Shown here one piece after another: positions 45,197 through 53,214 of a DNA stretch of 64,000 bases. This DNA is from Methylicorpusculum sp. Its GTDB lineage: Bacteria > Pseudomonadota > Gammaproteobacteria > Methylococcales > Methylomonadaceae. Made by a program: the position numbers and the translations under genes. The notes beneath the pieces were generated by a model. The model was not told where the DNA came from. It searched no databases and saw only the letters and a program-made list of their open reading frames with translations. Each line of letters opens with the position of its first letter. Within the stretch, counting starts at the first letter, position 1. The stretch spans positions 21,171 to 85,170 of the forward strand of contig NZ_JAUSBX010000036.1 in the NCBI RefSeq assembly GCF_030651835.1, written 5' to 3'.

Positions 45197-45862
45197 GTGT
45201 CCAACAAGATTAGAGTTTTACTCGTCGACGACCATGCCGTGGTAAGAGCCGGCTATAAAACCTACTTATCACTGTCCGATAAAATTGGTGATATTTATGA
45301 GGCTGACAAAGGTGAAACCGGTTGCCAGGTTTATGAAAAGAACAAACCGGATATAGTCGTTGTCGATTTGTCCATGCCCGGAATCGGCGGGTTTGAAACG
45401 ATCAGACGTCTTATTAACCGCGATCCGCATTGTAAAATCCTGGTGTTCAGCATCCATAATGAATTGATTTATGTCACGCGCGCCATTAAAGCCGGCGCGA
45501 AAGGCTATATCAACAAAAACAGCGCTCCTGAAATTCTGGTCACCGCAGTCTGCCAAATTGCTCAAGGGGGCACTTTTGTTGACCCTGTTCTCGCCCAACA
45601 GCTCGCCATGTCTATGGTTACAGGCGATGATGAAGAAAGCAAAGTCAAATCGCTCTCACCCAGAGAATTTGATGTGTTCTGTTTGCTCGTTAATGGCTAC
45701 ACCACCCAAAAAGCCGCCGAAAAACTCTGCCTGAGTTACAAGACCATCTGTAATCATGGGACTTCAATCAAGGAAAAACTGGGCGTCAAGACGGTTGCAG
45801 AAATGACGCTGTTAGCGTCCCGGCAAGGTCTGATCAATGGTTTGAATGAGCGTTTAACCTGA
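45197..45862 (+). CDS. mxaB: NarL/FixJ-type response regulator, mxaB-like
   Basis: A 221-residue regulator with a GTG start and AAGGGAG upstream. The receiver domain has DDHAVVRAGYKTYL and phosphoacceptor Asp 57 (IVVVDLSMPG). The C-terminal LuxR-type helix-turn-helix is KSLSPREFDVFCLLVNGYTT then KAAEKLCLSYKTICNH. MxaB is the orphan regulator needed for mxaF expression in methylotrophs, and this gene is divergent from mxaF, so the name is a fair inference. No partner histidine kinase is adjacent. Confidence 0.78.
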   Translation: MSNKIRVLLVDDHAVVRAGYKTYLSLSDKIGDIYEADKGETGCQVYEKNKPDIVVVDLSMPGIGGFETIRRLINRDPHCKILVFSIHNELIYVTRAIKAGAKGYINKNSAPEILVTAVCQIAQGGTFVDPVLAQQLAMSMVTGDDEESKVKSLSPREFDVFCLLVNGYTTQKAAEKLCLSYKTICNHGTSIKEKLGVKTVAEMTLLASRQGLINGLNERLT

Positions 45863-46042
45863 ATATTCAGGCTAAACGTTCTGCTGAACTTCTATGCTTC
45901 GCTTAGCTCGGTCGCATTAGATCAAGAATAAGCGCTTGAGAAAAGTCATGACAAAATCCCGGTATTATTCAGGAAAGTTACCCACGTCAATTCGCCACGG
46001 TTTACCCATAATAGTGATTTTCAACCCTTCTGACGTAAACCT

Positions 46043-46573
46043 ATGAACTATCCATTGACCGTGTTAATCAGTATTTTGTTGTTTCCACTTTTCGCTCATG
46101 CACACGGACCGACACCGCAAAAAGCGAAGGAAAGCATTGCCATCAACGCACCTGTCGAGCAGGTCTGGAATGCCGTTAAACAATTCGACGGCATCGCTTC
46201 ATGGCATCCGGATGTCAAAGCCAGCAAAGGCGATGGTAAACATGAATCAGGAGGAATGCGGACAGTAACCCTGCAAAACGATGCTGAACTGACTGATGAA
46301 CTGGATTATTACAGTGACAAAGACCACGAATACAGCTACCGCTTGAAGATAGAGAATATCAAAGCGCTGCCGGTCAGTTCTTATTCCGTAGAACTTCAGG
46401 TGAGTCCGGGACAAGATGCCAGCAGCTCGACAGTAACATTGAAAAGCCGTTTCTACCGGGGCGATACCGGCAACACGCCACCTGAAGACTTGACTGATGA
46501 AGCCGCTGTTAAAGCAATGAATGCGTTTTTCAAAAACGGCTTAAACGGGCTCAAGAAAAAAATGGAACCCTAA
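46043..46573 (+). CDS. mxaD: MxaD-like periplasmic SRPBCC protein
   Basis: A 176-residue protein with a signal peptide cleaved near FAHAHG and an SRPBCC fold (APVEQVWNAVKQFDGIASWH, then DELDYYSDKDHEYSYRLKI). MxaD proteins are known to stimulate the interaction of methanol dehydrogenase with cytochrome cL. It lies 180 bases after the mxaB-like gene on the same strand. The name rests on the family and on proximity to mxaF. Confidence 0.85.
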   Translation: MNYPLTVLISILLFPLFAHAHGPTPQKAKESIAINAPVEQVWNAVKQFDGIASWHPDVKASKGDGKHESGGMRTVTLQNDAELTDELDYYSDKDHEYSYRLKIENIKALPVSSYSVELQVSPGQDASSSTVTLKSRFYRGDTGNTPPEDLTDEAAVKAMNAFFKNGLNGLKKKMEP

Positions 46574-46627
46574 TCAGCTTAACAAAATTAACCAAGGGCT
46601 CGGAGGAAATGTTGAATGCCTTTTGCG

Positions 46628-46744
46628 TTAGTACTTAATTTTAATCTGAGTGGCCTTACCAAAAGAGCCAGTGGGGTCAACAGTACCCTTATATACATCA
46701 CCTGAAGAAAGGGGCTTTACGTGTTTTTTGGTAAAGTAAATCAT
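46628..46744 (-). CDS. 38-codon ORF translationally coupled to dabA
   Basis: The ATG at 46744 overlaps the dabA stop (ATGA). The product reads MIYFTKKHVKPLSSGDVYKG then TVDPTGSFGKATQIKIKY. Its composition and balanced residues look protein-like rather than random, but I know no family for it. It may be a small accessory protein or a fragment of a gene brought in with dabAB. Confidence 0.4.
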   Translation of the reverse strand: MIYFTKKHVKPLSSGDVYKGTVDPTGSFGKATQIKIKY

Positions 46745-49320
46745 TGAGTCATCAGTCCGAGCTGAGCCCATTCGCCGGCCGCGTAACGGCTGAGTCCCTT
46801 TTCACCGAAATGCCACAAGTGCAGCCAGCCGTGATTGATCAGTTGTTGCACCACGGTGTGCTGCTGAATCACGCGCTCGATAGCGACTCTTGGCGCATCA
46901 ATGACTACCGTCAGACGCAACGGTTCGTGCATCCATTGCTTCCCATTGTGCAAGGATTGTTTAGACAAGCCGATTCGCAAATCCCCGCCGTTACCTTCGA
47001 AAACACCGATGTGACCGCCGACTACGTTGTGCAGCACTTTGTTGCCGCTGCCGAGGCGATCCGGATCGCAAGTGGACGCGTGGTATTGCCAGTTGATCCA
47101 ATGCGTGACCAGCATCGGTGCAGTCATCAACAATTCCAGAATGCTGCTGTCTGGATCGTTCTGTGCAGTGTAGTCGTGCAGGAATGTGCGTCCGTCCAGC
47201 ACGATGTGTTGGGTACGGCTTCTGGGCGCGATGATGAACGAGGCGTTGCCGGCCAAGCCCCATTCAGGACGTGTCTGAGCGCCATCATTGGCTCGGCGAC
47301 GCACCTGCTCCAACAGATCTCCATGCCCGCCGCGCGGATCCAGCGTCAGATCGGGTGCGCGCTCCCGTCTTACCTGATCACAAGCGCAATCGAACGCCGA
47401 CCGCACGCGTTCGAGCCTTTCCTGCGCTTGATGCGGCAGCAAGTCCTGGTCGAACCATTCGACTTCATCGGTCGTGGTGTTGTGCAAGGCAGCCAGAAAT
47501 ACGGTTTCCGACGGTATGGCGATATTCTTCTCTACCAAGCCTGCGCGTACGGCAGTATCGTTGAGGAGTTGCGCCAGTACGCGGGCATTCACTTCACCCG
47601 TCTGACCGCAGCACGCTCCGCAGTCGAGGGCCGCCGCGTGGGCGTTGTTGACGCTCTGGCTACCATGACCGACCAGCAGTACAAGCGGCGCCAGGTCATG
47701 ATCGAGCCCCATAGCATGCAGGACTGTGGCTGCGAGATTCACCTTGTCGCTGACATCCAGACCGGTCAATGTTGGCCGGCACAGCGAGCGGTATAGCGCG
47801 GGTATACCTGCCAGATCGTCGCGGGGACGCGGTTGCCCAGAGGGGCGCAACCAGCCCGCCAGTTTGCCTAGATAGCCAAGACCTGCGGCCTCAACGAAAG
47901 AAAACGCGGCCCCAGGCCAGCGACTATTGGCCTGCCATTGTGTCGACAAGGCGAAATTGCGCAGGCGGGCTTGCTTTGCAGCGCGCTGCTCGCTGGTCGA
48001 CGTCTCATGGCCTGTGGTTTCCTCGGTCATGACACAGTCTGTAACTTCCAAAACCGGCGCAAGAAGTCCCGGCAGTTGAGGACGGCGGGCATTCGTCGCA
48101 AACGGGGTGTAAGCGATGGGGAGCCCAAAGAAGCCTGCAAAGCCGATGGTCTGTATCGACGGCGACGCTGTTTCCAGAGCACGCCGTAGTCGCTCGCTGC
48201 GGACGTCGATGCAGAATGCGGCCTGTACTTCGACTTCCGATCGAGACGACTCAAGGGTATGGCGGAGAGAAGCGGTGCTGAGATTGCTCGCCAGTTGTCG
48301 CTGATAACCTGCTTCCAGAGCAAGCTGCCAAACTTCGTCGACCCACAACGCACGCTCCGCGTCTGCAAGCAGCTCCGAAGCATGGCTCCAGGTCTTATGT
48401 AAGGCAGCGAAGGCATGTTTTGCGGAGGAATCGGTTTTACACTCAAGCAAAACGGCGCCCCAGGCCAACCGAATGGCCAGCAGGTCGCGCAGATGATCGT
48501 CGCTTCGGCCCTCCTGTTTCGCCTGCCACCCTAGATAAGCGCACCAGGACGCCCATCCATTGACAGTCAGCAGCACAGCCTCCAGATAATCGGCCCAGGC
48601 ATCGTGGGGAAGTCCAAGGCGAATCATGACCCATTTTTCTGCATCCCGCCGCGTCGCCGGCAACGCGCTCAATCCCTTGCCGAGATTGGGCAACCCCATC
48701 AACACGCCGATCCCATGATCATGGATCAGAGTATCCCGCCAGAAGACATAGAGCCCCTGCCCGCGGACGGGCTGCCAATCGGCCTGATGCTCGTCAAAAA
48801 AGGCGGCGCAGGTCTGACTCACCTGCTGAGTGATTGCCTGCCGCCAGGAAAGACGTGTGTGACGTGCCGGGTCGTCATCCAGCACATCGATGAGCAGCGG
48901 CAGCTGCGCGATCTCCGGCGTCTGCTCCAAAGCATCGATGCACTGATTTGCGCAATCTTCACCGTGCTGCAGTGTCGCTAGCGCATAAAATAGGTCCTGT
49001 TGGGTCATGCGGCCCTTGGCCCAAGCTTCGCGCAAGTATTCGCGTGTGGGAAATACCTGGATATTTCCGAGCAATGCCATGCGTGCCGCTACTTGCCGCA
49101 GAGGGCGATTGATCCGCCCCCAGTGCGGATTGACTGCGATGGCGCGGTCCAATGGCCATGCGGGCGCGATGGCCAGACAGGCTTTCTCGCAGGCTGCATC
49201 GTTTTGAGCGTCAGTTGCCTTGCCCGCCTGCTGCTCGTCGTGTTCTTGGCAAGAGGCAGAAGGATACAAAGGGCCGGATCCTTCATGAATGTTGGCACTA
49301 TTGGTGTCGATGGTGTTCAC
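46741..49320 (-). CDS. dabA: DabA-type inorganic carbon transporter subunit (DUF2309/UPF0753)
   Basis: DabA is a zinc-binding, carbonic-anhydrase-like subunit thought to convert CO2 to bicarbonate, coupled to the membrane subunit DabB. The 859-residue protein has the expected zinc ligands: Cys 370 and Asp 372 (CIDVRSERLRRAL), His 552 (VGHGSQSVNNAH) and the ALDCGACCG cluster (567-571). It starts with GTG after GAGGAG. It is clearly richer in G+C than the mxa genes beside it, suggesting acquisition. It follows dabB by 24 bases. Confidence 0.93.
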   Translation of the reverse strand: MNTIDTNSANIHEGSGPLYPSASCQEHDEQQAGKATDAQNDAACEKACLAIAPAWPLDRAIAVNPHWGRINRPLRQVAARMALLGNIQVFPTREYLREAWAKGRMTQQDLFYALATLQHGEDCANQCIDALEQTPEIAQLPLLIDVLDDDPARHTRLSWRQAITQQVSQTCAAFFDEHQADWQPVRGQGLYVFWRDTLIHDHGIGVLMGLPNLGKGLSALPATRRDAEKWVMIRLGLPHDAWADYLEAVLLTVNGWASWCAYLGWQAKQEGRSDDHLRDLLAIRLAWGAVLLECKTDSSAKHAFAALHKTWSHASELLADAERALWVDEVWQLALEAGYQRQLASNLSTASLRHTLESSRSEVEVQAAFCIDVRSERLRRALETASPSIQTIGFAGFFGLPIAYTPFATNARRPQLPGLLAPVLEVTDCVMTEETTGHETSTSEQRAAKQARLRNFALSTQWQANSRWPGAAFSFVEAAGLGYLGKLAGWLRPSGQPRPRDDLAGIPALYRSLCRPTLTGLDVSDKVNLAATVLHAMGLDHDLAPLVLLVGHGSQSVNNAHAAALDCGACCGQTGEVNARVLAQLLNDTAVRAGLVEKNIAIPSETVFLAALHNTTTDEVEWFDQDLLPHQAQERLERVRSAFDCACDQVRRERAPDLTLDPRGGHGDLLEQVRRRANDGAQTRPEWGLAGNASFIIAPRSRTQHIVLDGRTFLHDYTAQNDPDSSILELLMTAPMLVTHWINWQYHASTCDPDRLGSGNKVLHNVVGGHIGVFEGNGGDLRIGLSKQSLHNGKQWMHEPLRLTVVIDAPRVAIERVIQQHTVVQQLINHGWLHLWHFGEKGLSRYAAGEWAQLGLMTQ

Positions 49321-49344
49321 GATTTTGCTCTCCTCAAAAAGGGT

Positions 49345-50958
49345 TTATTGCTTGCCAGTGGACGCTTCCGTAGCCAAACAGTCAGGCTGTCGTGCGAGAT
49401 GGGTAGCGCTCAACCAGCGTGTTGGCCAGAGTCTCAGGGCAAGGCGGGTATAGAACTCATCGATGTAGAACCCCGCATAGCTCCACCGCCGCCATGTGCC
49501 CCAACAGCCTTGATGCCACTGCAAAGTCGCCAGCCCCACATACATGAGGCTCATGCCTGCCAAGGCCACGATGCCGGCCGAGTGATGCGGTGAGCTGCCT
49601 ATCCCCAGAGGTACAGCATGAGCCAGCAGAGCCGCCAGCATCAGAAGTACCAACATGCCAATGCCCGCAAGCAGTCGATACCAGGTGGGCGGAGCCTCAT
49701 CATCGACGTTCATAGGCAGCCAGAACATGGGAGCCCAAGCCGCTGCCAGGACGATACTCCACCACCAAGGCCAGATCGCGCCGGTGCTGCCGACCAGGTT
49801 TTGCACCAGCGAGACAATTGCATATGCAAGCAGTGGAGCCACCAGCAGGCTGATTCGTCTTGTTGGGGCTGTAACGTGAAGCATCCGTAGGCGTGTTTGC
49901 CGCACGACCATGGAAGCTGAAAGGAAGGTGTGGGCTTTGTACAGCGAATGTCCGATCAGGTGCATTATGGCCAGTTGGTAAAGCCCCAGGCCGCATTCGA
50001 GCACCATGAAGCCCATCTGCGCGACCGTGGACCACGCTAGGCGAACCTTGATGCTGATACGCGTCAGTATGACAAAGCCGGCCAGCAACGCGGTGCCGAG
50101 CCCGAATATCACGAGCAACCAGCGGGCGACCGAAGACACATCCAGCAGAGGGGAGAAGCGGATGAGGATAAACCCTCCCAGATTAACCACCCCGGCATGC
50201 AGGAGCGCTGAAACTGGCGTCGGAGCTTCCATGACCTGAATCAGCCAGCCGTGAATGGGCAGCAGCGCGGTGCGTAAGATTACAGCCAGTACAAGGCAAA
50301 CAGCGCTGATCTCCAGGGCCATTGAAGCGTCTCCGGTACCCACCTGCCGCAACAGGTCAGAAATGGAGCCGCTGCCTACGTCCAGATAAGCCGATGCCGC
50401 CGCGATGATGAGTAATACATCAGCCACTTGGTCGGCTATTTGCTTCTTGTACGCGGCCAGCAGAGCAAAGGGCCGCCCCGGGTAGAAACATAGCAAGCCT
50501 TGAAGGGCCTTGCCAACTAGTGCCCAGGCAGCAATCAGCACAAGCCAGTGATTGGCCAGCAAAAGGACATGCACGGCCGCCAATACGCCTGCAAATCCTG
50601 CAATGTAGCGCATCTGGCCGGGCTCGCCTTGTAAATAGCGAGAAGAGAATCCACCAATCACCATACCCAGCAGTTGGACAAGCACGGCGACCAGACCACC
50701 GAGCAAGTTCACCGTCAGTCCAGGCACATAACCGCTAAGTGGTCCTTGATCGCCAATAGGCGGGGCGAGTGTCTGCAGAACCAATGTGAACAGCGTGGAC
50801 AGGAAAGCTAGGCTGGACAGAACCGTGAACAAAGCCCAGAGATCACTGCCATTATCGTCGGGATCCCCCCGTAGGGAATTCGCCCTCCAGACAACAAACA
50901 GCATGAACACGGCTGGAGCTATTGCGCAAGCCGCGCTAAGCAGGTTGAACAATTTCAT
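49345..50958 (-). CDS. dabB: DabB-type membrane subunit (proton-antiporter/NuoL-like)
   Basis: A 537-residue polytopic protein of the NADH-quinone oxidoreductase antiporter family, with around 13 to 14 membrane segments. It has family motifs such as MEAPTPVSALLHAGVVNLGG and LAWSTVAQMGFMVLECGLG. DabB couples the proton gradient to DabA-mediated CO2 hydration. Its ATG has GGAG six bases upstream. G+C-rich, like dabA. Confidence 0.93.
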   Translation of the reverse strand: MKLFNLLSAACAIAPAVFMLFVVWRANSLRGDPDDNGSDLWALFTVLSSLAFLSTLFTLVLQTLAPPIGDQGPLSGYVPGLTVNLLGGLVAVLVQLLGMVIGGFSSRYLQGEPGQMRYIAGFAGVLAAVHVLLLANHWLVLIAAWALVGKALQGLLCFYPGRPFALLAAYKKQIADQVADVLLIIAAASAYLDVGSGSISDLLRQVGTGDASMALEISAVCLVLAVILRTALLPIHGWLIQVMEAPTPVSALLHAGVVNLGGFILIRFSPLLDVSSVARWLLVIFGLGTALLAGFVILTRISIKVRLAWSTVAQMGFMVLECGLGLYQLAIMHLIGHSLYKAHTFLSASMVVRQTRLRMLHVTAPTRRISLLVAPLLAYAIVSLVQNLVGSTGAIWPWWWSIVLAAAWAPMFWLPMNVDDEAPPTWYRLLAGIGMLVLLMLAALLAHAVPLGIGSSPHHSAGIVALAGMSLMYVGLATLQWHQGCWGTWRRWSYAGFYIDEFYTRLALRLWPTRWLSATHLARQPDCLATEASTGKQ

Positions 50959-51006
50959 GGCGATCTCCGAATAAATTTATTGAGGCCATATTATGCGCAA
51001 AGAATT

Positions 51007-51054
51007 GTTCTGTAAAATATAACAAAAAGAACTATATGATCTATAAAATAGAAC
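51007..51054. promoter_or_regulatory. Two direct repeats of a palindromic box upstream of dabB: likely LysR-regulator sites
   Basis: A GTTCTGTAAAATATAAC box (51007-51023) and a second box with core TCTAT, AAA, ATAGA (51040-51052) lie 31 bases apart, about three helical turns. Both have the T-N11-A layout recognised by LysR regulators. They lie between dabB and the broken regulator gene, which reads away from them. Confidence 0.5.
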
Positions 51055-51056
51055 AT

Positions 51057-51526
51057 ATAAGCTTAGAACAGCTTAATTTTCATCACTTCTTCTATTTCTG
51101 GCGGGTCACCAAGGTCGGTCACCTCACGAGGTCAGCCCAAGAGCTTCATACCTCCCAATCGGCTTTGTCTGCGCAAACTCGTTAGCCGGCCAAGATAGTT
51201 GACGCCAGACAATTGCTCTTCCTGGCAAACGTCACGCTTTAAGGGCACAGATTGATGCCCTCTGTGAATCCGCTGAAATAAAACCGCGACAGCGGGCGAA
51301 GTTGGATGATATGGCTTTGCTTCATCCAATAGCTCCAGATAGTAACTGGCTGACCTTATTGCCTGAGATCGTGGTGCAGGACGAGCTGCGCGACATAAGT
51401 CTAGTGGTGGTTGAAAAATCCTCTCAGCTTCAAGAATGTTTCTATGCCATCACTGCTCCACACTACAGTCGGATCAATGTGCTGGAGCAGTTGCTGACCA
51501 AGTCGCATAGCATGTTGTCAGAATGA
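51057..51526 (+). pseudogene. LysR-family regulator remnant with large internal deletion, divergent from dabBA
   Basis: Codons from 51075 read NFHHFFYFWRVTKVGHLTRS then AQELHTSQSALSAQTR, the complete helix-turn-helix of a LysR regulator, ended by TAG at 51180-51184. From about 51203 in another frame come TIALPGKRHALRAQIDALCE and the end of the effector domain (APDSNWLTLLPEIVVQDELR, LQECFYAITAPHYSRINVL). Around 150 middle residues are missing. The codon at the expected start (51057) is ATA, not ATG. LysR regulators are known beside dabAB operons, so this was probably the local activator. It cannot make a working protein. Confidence 0.8.
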
Positions 51527-51972
51527 ATCTTGACAAATCCTTTGGAATTTTCGCAAGCGCAAATGATGGTGACCGCTCAGTCGAGTCGCCGCTGCCGAAC
51601 AGCTCAGCTGGAGTGCATTGCGGTTAAGCTTGTTCCCTGCGTCTGAGCAATACAAGGAATTAGGACCCCGAATCGAATGTCCGCTTCCACGCACATGGAA
51701 ACATCCGCACCCCACTCGGTCTTCGTCCTTTTGAGAGCAAGATGCCACCGTTCGAGGTTGAAATTCGATCGGCAGGATTGGGTCGGACTGTCACATTCAA
51801 CGAAGCGAAAAAACCATTTTTTTTGAATGGCCAGTATGGAGAATTCCATTCAGAAATATTAATCTCACAAAATGATGAAACCTGAACGCAAATATTGAGG
51901 ATGATGGATAAAACATTTTTTATACCTCATAAAATAAACTATTATGAGCTATATAAGTTACGGTTATAACTC
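51527..51972. other. 446-base gap before the Fic gene
   Basis: No gene I can support. Reading frames on both strands in 51530-51850 look random. The end of the region (51900-51972) is A/T-rich and holds the palindrome listed separately, consistent with a promoter for the Fic gene. Confidence 0.45.
51926..51948. promoter_or_regulatory. Palindrome upstream of the Fic gene, candidate operator
   Basis: Perfect 7-base arms CTCATAA and TTATGAG are separated by nine bases, in A/T-rich sequence centred about 36 bases before the Fic start. The Fic protein ends in a winged-helix domain, so autoregulation at this site is possible. Confidence 0.45.
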
Positions 51973-53079
51973 ATGGTTTGGAACTGGCAACAAGCCGATT
52001 GGCCTCATTTTAGTTACGAAAAATTACCTCTCGTTGGTTATGACAACAGGCTATTGCTTGGTGCAGGGCTTTTGTTTGGTGCCTTCAAGCATCTTGACCA
52101 TGAAGAAAAAAATCTGTTAACCATCGAACTGATCAGCAATGAAGCTTTAAAAACCTCAGAGATTGAAGGCGAATCCCTGGATCGTGACAGTCTTCAGTCA
52201 TCCATCCGCCGCCAACTCGGATTAGTATCGGATAACCGTAAGATTCCACCTGCCGAACAAGGTATTGCGCAAGTCATGGTGGATTTGTATCAGAGTTTTA
52301 AATCGCCCCTATCTCACGCCACGCTGTTTAATTGGCATACCATGTTGACGAATAGCAGGCGTGACCTCAATGACATAGGACGATACCGAACCCATAAAGA
52401 GCCTATGCAGATCGTATCTGGGCCAATTTATTCGCCCAGAATACATTATGAAGCGCCGTCATCGGTACAAGTCATCGCAGAAATGGATAGTTTTATTGAC
52501 TGGTTTAATGCGACAGCCCCAGACGGAAACTCACCATTACCCGCCTTAGTGAGATCCGGTATCGCCCACCTTTATTTTGAGAGCATCCATCCTTTTGAGG
52601 ACGGCAATGGCCGTATCGGCCGGGCAATTGCCGAGAAAGCCTTGGCGCAGTGCTTGGGGCAACCTACCCTGATTGCAATCGCCCATACCATTGAACGGAA
52701 CAAGAAGGCTTATTACACCGCACTTGAACAAGCCAACAAGAGCAATGAAATTACAACCTGGTTAATCTATTTTGCGGATACCGTATTAAGCGCCCAGAGC
52801 TATACCCAGGTTAGGCTTGAATTTCTGATAAATAAAGCAAAACTCTATGACCGGTTGAGAGGACAACTCAACGTCCGACAGGAGAAGGTATTGTCAAGAA
52901 TGTTCCGAGAAGGCCCGGAAGGATTCAAAGGTGGGTTAAGTGCAGAAAAATACCTGAGTATTACCGGCACAACCCGTCCGACAGCAACTCGCGACTTGCA
53001 AGATTTGGTGATGAAGGGAGCATTGTTAAGAACAGGGGAACGTAAGCATACACGGTATTACCTTAATCTTGAAAGTTAA
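51973..53079 (+). CDS. Fic-domain AMP-transferase with N-terminal DUF4172 and C-terminal winged helix
   Basis: Fic enzymes attach AMP or a related group to a target protein. The 368 residues show an N-terminal DUF4172 region with the inhibitory helix motif (TSEIEG, 61-66), the catalytic HPFEDGNGRIGR motif (206-217), and a C-terminal winged-helix region (TRPTATRDLQDLVMKGALLR) that could bind DNA. Both catalytic and inhibitory motifs are intact, so activity would be self-limited. The target is unknown. Confidence 0.92.
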   Translation: MVWNWQQADWPHFSYEKLPLVGYDNRLLLGAGLLFGAFKHLDHEEKNLLTIELISNEALKTSEIEGESLDRDSLQSSIRRQLGLVSDNRKIPPAEQGIAQVMVDLYQSFKSPLSHATLFNWHTMLTNSRRDLNDIGRYRTHKEPMQIVSGPIYSPRIHYEAPSSVQVIAEMDSFIDWFNATAPDGNSPLPALVRSGIAHLYFESIHPFEDGNGRIGRAIAEKALAQCLGQPTLIAIAHTIERNKKAYYTALEQANKSNEITTWLIYFADTVLSAQSYTQVRLEFLINKAKLYDRLRGQLNVRQEKVLSRMFREGPEGFKGGLSAEKYLSITGTTRPTATRDLQDLVMKGALLRTGERKHTRYYLNLES

Positions 53080-53214
53080 AAAACGAATTTAACTTATTGA
53101 TAATATGATAATTACTTTTGCTTCTCCAAAGCCGACATTGGCTCATAGGTAGTGGAACAAAAATCTTTTAACAAGAAAAAATCTGTTACCCTGCCAAAAA
53201 TAGGAGCGTTTTCA

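Noticed and set aside
51302..51526. A small independent gene
   Set aside because: Its sequence is the end of a LysR effector domain, with the missing parts found, or missing, just upstream.
51604..51849. A hypothetical gene on the minus strand before the Fic gene
   Set aside because: No ribosome-binding site and no domain-like pattern; composition is not protein-like.
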